From Hyphomicrobiaceae bacterium (lineage in GTDB: Bacteria > Pseudomonadota > Alphaproteobacteria > Rhizobiales > Hyphomicrobiaceae), in contig JALHMB010000011.1 in NCBI GenBank assembly GCA_022844275.1, forward strand, positions 43,408 to 107,407: DNA of 64,000 nt, given 5' to 3'. Numbering within the stretch: the stretch's first letter is position 1; each line of letters begins with the position of its first letter. Below are positions 17,480 through 26,769 of this stretch, in pieces. The notes beneath the pieces were generated by a model. That model had not been told where the DNA came from, searched no databases, and was given only the letters and a program-made list of their open reading frames with translations. A program made the position numbers and the translations under genes.

Positions 17480-18343
17480 TTAGGCCGTTTGGTCGACCTT
17501 AAGTACCGCGGGGACGGTTCTCGCAAGGATTACCAGATCCGAAGCGATAGACCATTTGCGGACGTACTCGGCGTCCAGCCTAACCCTCTCGCCGTAGCTG
17601 ACTTGGTTCCGGCCACTAACCTGCCAGGAGCCCGTCACGCCAGGCCTAGCCCTCAGATACTCGTGCGCATGAATGCCGTAGCGCTCGAGCTCCTCGGTAA
17701 CGATCGGCCGAGGTCCGACACAACTCATCTGGCCGAGCAGAATGTTGAGAAGCTGGGGGAGCTCGTCGAGGCTCGTCTTCCTCAGGAAATGGCCCAGCCG
17801 GGTGACACGAGGATCATTGGCAAGTTTACGGGTCCTCAGCCATTCCTCCGCGGCATCCGGATTGTCAGCAAGATAACGTGCGAGAACCTCGTCACCGTTC
17901 GCGATCATCGTTCGGAACTTCAGGCAGTCGAACGACCGCCCTGCGAAGCCGACTCGGCGATGCCGGTAGATAACCTTGCCGCCCATGCAAAGCTTCACGG
18001 CAATCGCCGTCAAAAGTAGCAAAGGCGACAGGAGGAAGGTAAGCGTCGCAGCAACAACCACATCCACGACCCGCTTGCGCCGGCCGCCAACGGGCGTCAT
18101 GCCGAACTCGTCCGTGGGCTCATTGAAACCGAAGCCACCACCGGACGAATGCTTTGTTCCTTGGGTAGCGTGATGTGCCTGATCGGCTTCCACGGTTGCC
18201 TTGCGGCTGATCGAGAAGGCCGCTTCAAAATGGGATTGTGTGACCGACCGTCCCGTTGTGGGGCGAACGACCTTTATGAATTTCGAGACAGCATTACCTG
18301 TTCGCGCGATCGCCACGAGATCGCGCGGAGAAACCATTGACAT
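17480..18343 (-). CDS. Undecaprenyl-phosphate sugar-1-phosphate transferase (ExoY/WcaJ-type priming enzyme)
   Basis: 287 residues. Inner-membrane enzyme that transfers the first sugar-1-phosphate (often galactose or glucose) to undecaprenyl phosphate, starting EPS repeat-unit synthesis. A ~90-residue variable N-terminus precedes a membrane segment (about 92-118, VVDVVVAATLTFLLSPLLLL) and the catalytic domain with FDCLKFRTM, NDPRVTRLGHFLRKTSLDELPQ, MSCVGPRPI and RPGVTGSWQVSGRN. This is the short single-helix ExoY form, without the long WcaJ N-terminal membrane domain. It is the first EPS gene inside the left repeat copy, transcribed toward it. Confidence 0.94.
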   Translation of the reverse strand: MSMVSPRDLVAIARTGNAVSKFIKVVRPTTGRSVTQSHFEAAFSISRKATVEADQAHHATQGTKHSSGGGFGFNEPTDEFGMTPVGGRRKRVVDVVVAATLTFLLSPLLLLTAIAVKLCMGGKVIYRHRRVGFAGRSFDCLKFRTMIANGDEVLARYLADNPDAAEEWLRTRKLANDPRVTRLGHFLRKTSLDELPQLLNILLGQMSCVGPRPIVTEELERYGIHAHEYLRARPGVTGSWQVSGRNQVSYGERVRLDAEYVRKWSIASDLVILARTVPAVLKVDQTA

Positions 18344-19436
18344 CGAATAGCTCTCTTATCCCGTGACCTCAAAGACCGGGTGAATCACGGTACATCTGTT
18401 GTCCGATATTGCACTGCACTTCCACAATCTCCGCAAAGGGCGTACCAAGTAGGCGATGTGGCAATTCTGCTTAAGCCTATTGGACTAGAACTCAGAGCCA
18501 CAACGCCGGGGTCGAGCGCCAGCAGTGCACGCATCGACGCAGCCGAGCTCGTATAACTAGGCTTTCTGAATGCAGAAGGCGCCCCCAGAGTTCGTCCTCA
18601 CTAGGCATCGGTGCGCTCGTGATTGCACGACAGCTGCGGGAGGCATCGTTTCGGCTTGGGGGCGGCTCAGTCGGACACACGCCTCGATTTGGATCGGCGC
18701 CTGCGCCATTCCGGCACAAATCCGCTGCTGCCGCTATGCATCGAGGAGGCGACCCCGTCGCACTTCATCAACGGACGTCACCGTGTCCGCGTCTAGCGCG
18801 CAATCGACGCGTGATATATGCGCCGGCAAGAAGCGCGGCCCATCACGTCCGCGCGAAGATCGCGAAGTTGACGAGTGTGTCTGACGAGTGTCTCAGTAGT
18901 GCGCGATCACGACGAACGCTCGCGCCTCAGAACCGGCACCTGCGCGGCATCGCCGGAAATGACTGAGCTTCGGCTTAAATGATGCCGCTGCTGCCCCGCT
19001 TTCATCGCGCGACGGCGTCGCATCGCCGAGGATGCGCATTCATCAGAAGACGTACTTAGAATTACCACTTTCGATGCGGCTTCTGTTGCATCGCACCCGG
19101 ACGGCTACGACGTGGTGTCCTTATAGTGAGGTGGGGCGGATCAGTACTCGTGCTATTGTGTGCACTGGAGTCGACCTCTCTATTTTGTTTGTATGCTGAG
19201 GTGCGGCGGGCGAAAACAGGGTTCGAGTGCTTGGCTGACTGCGAAGCGGCAAATGGCACGGAACTCGCATTCGTAAACTTTGAGACGCGAATTGTTACAA
19301 CGAAGCGCTGGACTAAGCGGGAAAGTCCTGAGCCATGTCAGATTATGTTGAGAATCGAAGCTGGCCTTCAAAAGGCATCGGTATCGCCAAGCCAACGAGC
19401 ATAGACGCCTGCGGGCGTCGGACAGGGACGCATCAG
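18344..19436. other. 1.1-kb divergent intergenic region without a convincing gene
   Basis: Lies between the ExoY-like gene and the ExoF-like gene, which diverge. Short open frames exist (about 60-115 codons, for example 18619-18966 +), but their translations are arginine-rich with no family features, typical of chance frames in GC-rich DNA. AT-rich stretches near 19055-19075 and 19130-19200 may hold promoters. This is the longest gene-free stretch of the window and may host regulation or a small RNA, but I see no specific structure. Confidence 0.6.
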
Positions 19437-20912
19437 ATGCGTGTTCTAGCATACAGCGCAAGCGCGGCAATGATCGGCCTGTGCTTGGCCACAGCACCGG
19501 CGCCGACGTTCGCCAGCGAAGCGCAGAAGACGGAGCCGAAGACTGAGACGACCGACGCTGGAGCGGTTGGTGACGCCTACCGCCTCGGCGTCAGCGACAA
19601 GCTGCGCATTCAGGTCTTCGAGTGGCGCCCGGCGCGCGACGAGCTGTTCACGTGGACGGCTCTCAATCAGGTGTACTCGATTGATACCGCGGGGACGCTG
19701 TCGCTGCCGCTGCTTGGGCAGGTCAAGGCCGCCGGCTACACGACGACCGAGCTCGCAACGCTGATCTCGCACAAACTCGCGAAGCGGCTGAATCTTGGCG
19801 CTGTCCCCCACGCGACAGTCGAGGTGACGGAGTTCCGACCGATCTTCGTCACGGGTCATGTCGAAAAGTCTGGCGAGTATCCGTTTGCCCCTGGCATGAC
19901 TGTACTACAGGGCGTCAGCCGCGGTGGCGGTCTGGCCAAGGCCGGCGCCAACGGTTTGCGGTTGGAGCGCGAGTTCCTGACCGTGTCCGGCACGTATGAT
20001 CAGCTGCTGCAGGAGCGTGAGAGGCTGACAGTGCGCAAGGCGCGGCTCGAGGCTGAGTTGGCGCTTGCTGACCGCATTGCATTTCCGGCCGAACTGCGCA
20101 TGACGCGCCGCCCGTACAAGGTCGAGTTCACCGCATCGCTGATGGCGAAGGAGCAGAGCGTATTCGAGCTTCGTCGCAAGGCGTACGAAACGCAGACCAC
20201 CGCACTCCATCAGCTTCAGAGCTTCCTCGAGCAAGAAGTCGATACGCTCGCCAAGCGTCTCGACGCGCATCAGACTCAGATTGATCTGATGAAGTCTGAA
20301 TTGAGTGGCATCGAGCATCTGACGGACCGTGGGCTTGCAACGCAGCCGCGCCTCCTCTCCATGAAGCGCAGTCTTGCTCAGCTCGAGGGTGACAAGTTGC
20401 GCATGGAAAGCGAGCGCACGCGCGCCCGACAGGAAGTCAGCCGGGTTGTGCTGTCCAAGATCGAGTTCGACAACAAGCGCGCGAATGATCTGACCGTTGA
20501 ATTGCAGCAAACTGAAACGCGGCTTCAGCAGGTCAGCCATGAAGCCTCCGTCAACGAGCAGCTCCTCGTCGAGACACGGAGCCAGGCTTCAGCGTCTCCC
20601 GGCATGCGCCTCGTATCGAACGGCGCGGACACTGGTGGCCCCGAAGTTTCGTACACGATTGCGCGTCAGGTTAGAGGTGGCGTGATCGAGATCGAGGCGA
20701 CGGAAGCGACGCAGCTCCAGCCCGGCGACACGATCAAGGTCAACATCTCGGCGGCCCCTCTTGGCACCGGCGGTGGACTTGAGATTGGCATTCCTGGTGG
20801 AGTTCCCAGGGGCGCTCGTCAGATCCCGGCCGGCACGACAGCCGAGCCGCCAAAGTCTCCCAACCGCGCGTCTGTGGAGCAGATCAGTACCGGCAGCACC
20901 GTGCCGCGCTAA
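19437..20912 (+). CDS. Polysaccharide export protein, ExoF/Wza-related, with coiled coil
   Basis: 491 residues from the ATG at 19437, which has AGGGA eight bases upstream and opens directly into a signal peptide (MRVLAYSASAAMIGLCLATAPAPTFAS). An earlier in-frame ATG at 19335 would bury that signal. A polysaccharide export domain follows (about 40-125; YRLGVSDKLRIQVFEWRPA, GTLSLPLLGQV), then an SLBB-like segment (IFVTGHVEKSGEYPFAPGM), a long helical coiled coil (about 190-380) and a small C-terminal beta domain (QLQPGDTIKVN). The layout is that of rhizobial ExoF, which acts in the periplasm and outer membrane in EPS export. A strong terminator follows. Confidence 0.9.
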   Translation: MRVLAYSASAAMIGLCLATAPAPTFASEAQKTEPKTETTDAGAVGDAYRLGVSDKLRIQVFEWRPARDELFTWTALNQVYSIDTAGTLSLPLLGQVKAAGYTTTELATLISHKLAKRLNLGAVPHATVEVTEFRPIFVTGHVEKSGEYPFAPGMTVLQGVSRGGGLAKAGANGLRLEREFLTVSGTYDQLLQERERLTVRKARLEAELALADRIAFPAELRMTRRPYKVEFTASLMAKEQSVFELRRKAYETQTTALHQLQSFLEQEVDTLAKRLDAHQTQIDLMKSELSGIEHLTDRGLATQPRLLSMKRSLAQLEGDKLRMESERTRARQEVSRVVLSKIEFDNKRANDLTVELQQTETRLQQVSHEASVNEQLLVETRSQASASPGMRLVSNGADTGGPEVSYTIARQVRGGVIEIEATEATQLQPGDTIKVNISAAPLGTGGGLEIGIPGGVPRGARQIPAGTTAEPPKSPNRASVEQISTGSTVPR

Positions 20913-20929
20913 TCTCGACGGATCATAAC

Positions 20930-20965
20930 GAGGGCGGAGACGAAGTAAGTCTCCGCCCTCTCAAT
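20930..20965 (+). terminator. Rho-independent terminator after the ExoF-like gene
   Basis: Perfect 12-bp stem GAGGGCGGAGAC / GTCTCCGCCCTC at 20930-20941 and 20949-20960 with a GAAGTAA loop, followed by TCAATTT. It lies 17 bases after the stop codon and separates the ExoF-like gene from the next transcription unit. Confidence 0.85.
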
Positions 20966-21270
20966 TTGCGGATCGACGATCCGAACCGACCGTCCGAGCC
21001 CATATCGTGAGCATCCGGCTCGCAGCCCGTCTCTGAATCAGAGCAGATTTTCAGAGCGTGTTGGGATTGCCTGAAGTTTCCGCCGCCTGCTCGGCCTCGA
21101 TCTTCACCGTGGCTGTTTCTGTCGGCCGATGCTTCTTAGGCTCTCAGGATTTGTTGAATCGAATTGGTGTTATATGCTCGACATGACCCAATTGAGCCGA
21201 GGTACGTTGCTGTGAGCGCTTGATGCTGTTCCCGCGAGTGTGATCGCTGTCGGCATCCGAGGAGATCAGG
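20966..21270. other. Intergenic region upstream of the repeat-domain protein gene
   Basis: About 305 bases between the terminator and the next gene, presumably containing its promoter (AT-rich at 21150-21185). A ribosome-binding GAGGAGAT lies near 21258. No ORF or RNA is supported. Confidence 0.5.
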
Positions 21271-22371
21271 ATGGCGTTGTGTGCCGGCGACTGGGTCGAG
21301 GTTCGGAGCAAGGAGGAAATCCTGCGAACGCTCGACAAGAACTGCCGGCTCGAGAATATGCCGTTCATGCCTGAGATGTTTGCTTATTGCGGCACGCGAA
21401 TTCGCGTCTACAAGCGCGCCCACAAGGCGTGCGACACCCTTCCCACAACTGGCACGCTCTCACGCAGCCTGCGCGATGGCGTTATCCTTGAAGGAGCGCG
21501 CTGCGACGGCTCGGCGCACGGAGGATGCCAAGCACAGTGCTCCATTTTCTGGAAGGAAGCATGGCTGAAGCCCGCGCCGGCCCCTCGCGTGCATCAGGAT
21601 ATTCACGAAAACAAGGAGATGGCCGAAGGCGAATGCACGGAGGGGGACGTTCTGCGCGTAAGCCAAAGCAACGACGCAGCCACCGGGCGGCCACGCTATC
21701 GATGCCAAGCGACCGACTTTCAACTCTATACGGGTGAGCTTCGGACTCGCAATGTCAGCCAGTATGTGGAGGATTGGAAGTCGCGCAACGTCTCGATAAA
21801 GACGATGCTGCAGTCCTTCAGTTACCACGGCCTCAAATTTCTGGCCCGTCCGAAGTGGGAAGATGATGGCGGGACCTTCGTCAAGGTCTATGACTGGTAC
21901 CAACGCTTACGCGGCGGAGTACCTTATCCTCGGCGGCGGGGCAAGGTACAGCCAGGTAGCGCGCATCCAGTCGCGGAACTCAACCTGCGTCCCGGCGAGC
22001 TCGTGCGTGTCAAACCCTACGAATTCATCCTTTCGACGATCGACGGGAACAATATGAACAGGGGCATGTCCTTCGACGGCGAAATGGTGCCCTACTGCGG
22101 CGGTATCTTCCGAGTCAGGGCCCGCGTCGAACGCTTTATCGACGAGAGGACAGGCTACATGCGATCGATGAAGACGCCAGCCGTTATTCTCGACAACGTC
22201 TGGTGTCGTTCCCACTATACTCCCTTCCGCCTGTTCTGCCCTCGCTCGATCTACAGCTGGTGGCGAGAGGTCTGGCTCGAGCGGGTTCCCGAAGCCGCTG
22301 CGCCGTCCGTCAAAGGCGCGTTGGGCGCGCGAACCATTCTGAAGCCCATAGCAACCGAGCAGAAGACGTGA
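21271..22371 (+). CDS. Unknown protein with two copies of a Cys-containing domain
   Basis: 366 residues; I do not recognise a characterised family. There is an internal duplication. Repeat A (about 6-100) and repeat B (about 235-345) share GD/GE-x-V-x-V, a hydrophobic IL-x-T-x-D, FMPEM or FDGEM followed by YCG and an arginine/valine strand, then VIL-x4-C, a second Cys, and W-x-E-x-WL. The centre (about 120-200) is different and aromatic-rich. No signal peptide or membrane helix is evident. It precedes the Wzx flippase with a GTGA overlap, so it is probably made together with it. The paired cysteines suggest a metal site or disulfides; enzymatic function is unknown. Confidence 0.75.
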   Translation: MALCAGDWVEVRSKEEILRTLDKNCRLENMPFMPEMFAYCGTRIRVYKRAHKACDTLPTTGTLSRSLRDGVILEGARCDGSAHGGCQAQCSIFWKEAWLKPAPAPRVHQDIHENKEMAEGECTEGDVLRVSQSNDAATGRPRYRCQATDFQLYTGELRTRNVSQYVEDWKSRNVSIKTMLQSFSYHGLKFLARPKWEDDGGTFVKVYDWYQRLRGGVPYPRRRGKVQPGSAHPVAELNLRPGELVRVKPYEFILSTIDGNNMNRGMSFDGEMVPYCGGIFRVRARVERFIDERTGYMRSMKTPAVILDNVWCRSHYTPFRLFCPRSIYSWWREVWLERVPEAAAPSVKGALGARTILKPIATEQKT

Positions 22372-23873
22372 CGGAGGTAGCGGAAGGGTCGCCTCGCGTG
22401 GCAGCTACCCCGCGCATCGGCACAGCAGTAAAGCGCGGTTACATCTGGAATCTGCTAAATTTCGCGGTCTCGCAAGGGGCGAGCCTCGTTATCTTCGTCG
22501 TTCTGTCGCGCGCATTGTCGCCTGCCACCTTCGGCGTCTTCGCCCTCGCCGCTGTTCTCGTCGACCTCTTCGCCGAGGGGGGGCGATGGTCGTCGACGGA
22601 CGCCATCATTCAAAAGCGGAACTTCACGTCTACGGCGCTGTCGACGGCGTTTTTCTCCCTTTTGGGTATCGGCATCCTGCTCGCAGGGATTTTCTTCGCC
22701 GGCGCCAACTGGGCAGCATCCCTTACCGGCGAGCCGAACCTCGTCATTGTTCTGCCGCCGCTCGCCGCCACGCTGCTCATAGTTCCCGGAACCGCCGTTA
22801 TGGACGCGCTCGTCCTGCGGCATCTCGATTTCAGGTCACAAGCAATCCGATCGATGATGGGCATCATCGCAGGCGGGACCGTCGGCCTTGCGGTGGCGTT
22901 CAGCCCGGCCTTTGAATGGGCGCTGGTGGCTCAGCGATTGACGGCCTCGATCGTCACTCTCGGCGTGCTGTTTGCCTTGACCCGTTGGCTGCCTACTCGG
23001 GAATTCGACAGGGACTTGGCGCTCGATTTCCTTCGCCGCGCCTTCAATCTCTGGGCTGCGACGGTCCTCGCGACGATGCACTGGCGTGCACTGCAGGTGG
23101 CCGTGGGCATCAGGAGCGGAGCGGGATCTCTGGGGCAACTCACGGTCGCGCAGAGGTTCGAGGCGGCACTTCACGGTCCCCTGACCGGCCCAATCCAATC
23201 GCTTTGGGTGCCGACGCTCTCTACCCTCCGATCGGATCGAGCCGAATGCTGGAGGTTGTTCCTCAGGCTCTCGCAGCTCACGTCACTGCTCATTGTTCCA
23301 TCGTTTCTCGGCCTTGCTTTGGTTGGGCAGGACCTCGTCAAGCTTGTTCTGGACGAACGCTACCGCCAGGTCGGCGATATTCTTTTCGTGATCGGCCTGC
23401 AGGGCTTATCCATTCCCGTCGGCTTCTTCTGCAATCTCATTTTCGCGGGGCTGGATAGAACAGACCTGTCCTTGAAATTCTCGATCGCGCAACTCTGTGT
23501 CAGCATACCCGCCATTTGGGTGATGGCAGCTCATGGTCCGGTTTGGGCGCAGGCTACGGCGCTGATCATCGTGACATCGGCGTGCTTTGTCGCGACGTGT
23601 GTTCAGGTGCGTATACTCGGCGGCCGAGTTTCCGATCTCGCGGTAGCGCTCATGCCTGCTTATCTATCGGGCTTGGCCATGTTCGCCGCCTTATGCACGC
23701 TCAAGCTCATGCTCCCATTTCCTGCGGGCCTCACGCGCTTGCTTTGCCTCGTCGCAGCCGGCGTTGTTATTTATTGTGGTTGGATCCTCGTTTTCCACCG
23801 CCGGGAAGTGATCGAAGCGTGGCGCCTCATCTCATATATCCGCGCATCCAGCCCCGGTGATCACCCGACCTAG
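22368..23873 (+). CDS. Oligosaccharide flippase, Wzx/ExoT-like
   Basis: 501 residues from GTG at 22368, which overlaps the stop of the preceding gene as GTGA; the longer frame from 22203 would overlap that gene by 169 bases and adds no membrane helix. About 12-14 membrane helices are predicted, starting with the amphipathic GYIWNLLNFAVSQGASLVIFVVLSRAL typical of the polysaccharide biosynthesis (MOP superfamily) flippases. ALVLRHLDFRSQAIRSM is a common inner-loop segment in the family. It should move the lipid-linked repeat unit across the inner membrane for Wzy-dependent polymerisation. Confidence 0.9.
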   Translation: MTEVAEGSPRVAATPRIGTAVKRGYIWNLLNFAVSQGASLVIFVVLSRALSPATFGVFALAAVLVDLFAEGGRWSSTDAIIQKRNFTSTALSTAFFSLLGIGILLAGIFFAGANWAASLTGEPNLVIVLPPLAATLLIVPGTAVMDALVLRHLDFRSQAIRSMMGIIAGGTVGLAVAFSPAFEWALVAQRLTASIVTLGVLFALTRWLPTREFDRDLALDFLRRAFNLWAATVLATMHWRALQVAVGIRSGAGSLGQLTVAQRFEAALHGPLTGPIQSLWVPTLSTLRSDRAECWRLFLRLSQLTSLLIVPSFLGLALVGQDLVKLVLDERYRQVGDILFVIGLQGLSIPVGFFCNLIFAGLDRTDLSLKFSIAQLCVSIPAIWVMAAHGPVWAQATALIIVTSACFVATCVQVRILGGRVSDLAVALMPAYLSGLAMFAALCTLKLMLPFPAGLTRLLCLVAAGVVIYCGWILVFHRREVIEAWRLISYIRASSPGDHPT

Positions 23874-23921
23874 CTGCTCGCATCGCCGGCCATCGCGTAG
23901 CGACAAGAATAACTGGCTCGC

Positions 23922-24887
23922 TTACCCGAGCGGGAAGCCCGCATTCACATGCGGCCTGAGCTTGAGGCGCTTCAACACGACGTCGGCAAAGGCATCGACG
24001 AAATCCAGCGCTGTAAGCCCTCGCTCAAGTTCGCGCGCGAGTGCCATATGCTTGCGAACGACTTCACGCCCATTCTGTCGCCGCAACCAAAGCACCAGGC
24101 GGCGATGGTAGTATCGCTCGAATGCGCGCTTGTGTTGCTCATACTCGGCGGGCGACATCGCCCACCTGCCGTACTTATGGATATAGCGCAGCCAGTCCGA
24201 GAAGTGCTTGCCTTCGCCGTGCATAACGACGTGCGACAGGGACTCGTCGTGAACCCGCGTCCAAGCAAGAATCTCGGTCGTACAGGCCCAGTCGACATGC
24301 TGGAGAAGGAAAAGACAGGACTCGGTATCGATGCCGTTGTAGACCGCGTCGAAGAACGGCTTGCGCATGCGTAGTACATCTGCGCGGTGCATGAGGTGAG
24401 GGCCGATAATTTCCCCCTCGCCCATGAAAAAGCGGCGGGCTGCCTCGCGCCCTGGAACGACGGTAGTGCCTTGCGGCCACCGACTCTCCTGGACGACGTC
24501 CATCACCTGGAAACCGCAGCCGATCACACCGACATTCGGATTGGCGAGACCGATTTCGGCCATCCGCTCGATGGCATTCGCGGTCATCTTGTCGTCTGCG
24601 CACAGCAGCCGGAAGTAGGCGGCTTCTGCCGGCACGAGAGCGAGCGAGCGCTCCCAATTCTCCGCAAACGGCACGGTCGCGTTATTGCGCGCCGTGATCA
24701 GCGGTACGCGCTGGTTCTCGAACGACCGTATGATCTCCGGGGTCGCATCCGTCGAGGCATTGTCGAGAACGACGTGGACAAGGTGCGGATAGGTTTGCGC
24801 CTGTACGCACGCCATGGTCTCAGCGAGATATTTGGCGCCATTGTAGACGGGCGTAACAACTGCAACGAGAGGTGCCGCTGGACTCAT
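23922..24887 (-). CDS. Glycosyltransferase family 2
   Basis: 321 residues from the ATG at 24887, where the GT2 fold begins; an in-frame extension to 25130 is not family-like and would run into the upstream gene. The N-terminal nucleotide-binding motif is VVTPVYNGAKYLAETM, followed by LDNASTDATPEII, and the metal-binding DXD region is LLCADDKM. The C-terminal part contains FFMGEGEIIGPHLMHRADVLR and a basic helical tail. It is cytoplasmic or membrane-associated and adds a sugar to the lipid-linked repeat unit; donor and acceptor are unknown. Last of four minus-strand genes. Confidence 0.88.
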   Translation of the reverse strand: MSPAAPLVAVVTPVYNGAKYLAETMACVQAQTYPHLVHVVLDNASTDATPEIIRSFENQRVPLITARNNATVPFAENWERSLALVPAEAAYFRLLCADDKMTANAIERMAEIGLANPNVGVIGCGFQVMDVVQESRWPQGTTVVPGREAARRFFMGEGEIIGPHLMHRADVLRMRKPFFDAVYNGIDTESCLFLLQHVDWACTTEILAWTRVHDESLSHVVMHGEGKHFSDWLRYIHKYGRWAMSPAEYEQHKRAFERYYHRRLVLWLRRQNGREVVRKHMALARELERGLTALDFVDAFADVVLKRLKLRPHVNAGFPLG

Positions 24888-25026
24888 TTTTCTTGCTCGG
24901 GATCCGATCTGACCAACCGATCCGGCTGCCGGCGCCAGATGCGCAACAACTGCGATAAATAAGCTAGAATAACTACAACAACCAGACAGGTCGACGGTAG
25001 CTATCCAGCATATGAATGCCGACTGT

Positions 25027-26073
25027 CTACTTCTCGATTTCACTTTCGTTAAGGCCGGCCCTGCCGACGAGCTTGGTCGCCAGGAATGCGGCAGCGCCGA
25101 AGGGAAACAGAAGAGCCGTGCGCCTGTCACAGCTCCATGCCATGCGCAGCGCCGCGAGAGGCACGCTGCGGAATGTGAACATCTGCCGCACGAGCAGGAA
25201 GCTGACCACTCTTCGTGACTGAGCGAGGCGATCGTCGAGCAGTTGCCTCGTCGCTCCGTTCCAAGCAGCCCGCGTGCTCATGAGCCTCAGCGCCCCAAGA
25301 TTGTAGATCCGGCGGCGGAGGTCGCGCGGATCGCCCCACGTCCGCGCGCTGTCATAGACGTTGATACCTGCACCGCGCTCGACTTCACGCTCGAGCGAGA
25401 GTGAGGCGCGCGTCGCGCCGACAGCAAGATCGAGAAAGAACAGGTGATCCTCACCCGCGAGGCGCAAATGCTCGGAGAATCGAATGTGACCTAGCCGCGC
25501 CACGCTATAGACGATGGTGGATGTCTGGGCCAGATACTCGCGGATCGTCCACTCGGCAAGACGCGCACCCTCGCAACTCCAGACGTCCGCGCCGTGGGAT
25601 ACCGCGGTGCTTCCCGCCTCGCCGCCCCTTGTCAAATCGGCATAGAGCTTCGTGGACTGGAGGTAGCCGTCGCGATGATCCGGGCTGGTGAAGTCGCAGA
25701 AGTAGAGATCAGCCCCCGTTTTCAATCCGATCTGCGCGCGAGCAAGGTGGTCGCTGCGCCAGACGTCGTCCGAATCGAGAAACGCCACCACTTCGTGATC
25801 TGCCGTAGCCGCGTCGAGACCCGTATTGCGCGCCGCACCCGGCCCGCCGTTGGGACGCCGCAGTATCCTGACGGTGACGTGCGCAGGCGCTGCACCTGCG
25901 TCGACAATATCCCCTGCCGGATCGACCGGCGAGGCGTCGTCGACAACAAATACGTCGATCCGAACAGAAGGCGCGACGACTTGCGCGAATATCGACACAA
26001 GGCCGCGCGCGAGCACGCCTCGCTGCTCCTGATAGTAGGGGATGACGACGGCTATGCGGAGCGGTTCCGGCAT
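25027..26073 (-). CDS. Glycosyltransferase family 2
   Basis: 348 residues. GT-A features in order: VVIPYYQEQRGVLARGL, FVVDDASPVDPAGD, RRPNGGPGAARNTGLDAA and the DXD-type FLDSDDVWR at about residues 100-108. A likely catalytic acid lies in the RLAGEDHLFFLDLA segment. The C-terminal ~100 residues are basic and helical with a weakly hydrophobic end, which suggests peripheral membrane attachment. Encoded between another GT2 and the deacetylase, on the same strand. Sugar specificity unknown. Confidence 0.88.
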   Translation of the reverse strand: MPEPLRIAVVIPYYQEQRGVLARGLVSIFAQVVAPSVRIDVFVVDDASPVDPAGDIVDAGAAPAHVTVRILRRPNGGPGAARNTGLDAATADHEVVAFLDSDDVWRSDHLARAQIGLKTGADLYFCDFTSPDHRDGYLQSTKLYADLTRGGEAGSTAVSHGADVWSCEGARLAEWTIREYLAQTSTIVYSVARLGHIRFSEHLRLAGEDHLFFLDLAVGATRASLSLEREVERGAGINVYDSARTWGDPRDLRRRIYNLGALRLMSTRAAWNGATRQLLDDRLAQSRRVVSFLLVRQMFTFRSVPLAALRMAWSCDRRTALLFPFGAAAFLATKLVGRAGLNESEIEK

Positions 26074-26106
26074 GACTCCTCGCGGCGAGATCCGCCACCC
26101 ACTAAG

Positions 26107-26769
26107 CTATGAAGCAACCGCCAACGCCAGTTTCCGCGCAACGAAAGCCTCGGCGTAGCGCTCAGGCGCGACACACTCCATGCCGCGCAGACGTGCGAGC
26201 CCTCGGAAAACCTCATAGTCGAACCAAGCCTTGGATCGCTGTGTCCCGAAGTGCTTCATCAGGAGCTCGATCTTGCGGTTGAGGATCTCGGCACGCAGGG
26301 GCACGTAGGTGTTGGGCTGACCGATGTCGCCGTCCCACTTGGGGATCTCATATTCCAGGATCGTGTGGTTTCGGAATGTGCTCCAGGTATGCTGGCTGAC
26401 CTCGCGATGGTCCTGGTGCCGGTCGTCGCGCCGGTGCGTCAGGATGAGATCCGGCTGGACGCGCGTCTTGAGTTCCTCGAACCACGCCTTGACGCCTTCA
26501 TACTGCGCCGGAAAGGAGCCATCCTTGAACGACATCACCTCGACCCGCGGCGTTCGGGCACCGGCTAGGAAGTCCTGTGCTGCGTCCTCAGCCTCGGTCT
26601 TGCGCGCTGCCGACCCGCTCATGACGCACCACAGGACGTCGAGTTCGATGCCCTCTGCGATCAGCGAGAGCAGGGTGCCTCCGGCGCCGATCTCGATATC
26701 GTCGGAGTGAGCGCCAAGGCATAGGACGGAAAGCCTACTGCCTGCACCACCCAACTTGAACGGCATCAT
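26107..26769 (-). CDS. PIG-L/LmbE-family deacetylase
   Basis: 220 residues with the zinc-site motif LGAHSDDIEIGAGG (AHxDD) near residues 18-31 and the second ligand region THRRDDRHQDHREVSQHTW. The family removes acetyl groups from N-acetylated sugars (N-acetylglucosaminyl-PI, mycothiol precursors, several antibiotics). Its ATG overlaps the stop of the CDP-glucose synthase gene (ATGA), so the two are translationally coupled, and the deacetylase probably works on a sugar of the same pathway. Within nucleotide-sugar clusters, PIG-L proteins sometimes accompany branched or amino-sugar synthesis. Confidence 0.88.
   Translation of the reverse strand: MMPFKLGGAGSRLSVLCLGAHSDDIEIGAGGTLLSLIAEGIELDVLWCVMSGSAARKTEAEDAAQDFLAGARTPRVEVMSFKDGSFPAQYEGVKAWFEELKTRVQPDLILTHRRDDRHQDHREVSQHTWSTFRNHTILEYEIPKWDGDIGQPNTYVPLRAEILNRKIELLMKHFGTQRSKAWFDYEVFRGLARLRGMECVAPERYAEAFVARKLALAVAS

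Noticed and set aside
18570..18966. Overlapping short open frames in the large intergenic region
   Set aside because: Arg/Ser/Cys-rich translations, no ribosome-binding site and no domain; typical chance frames in GC-rich DNA.
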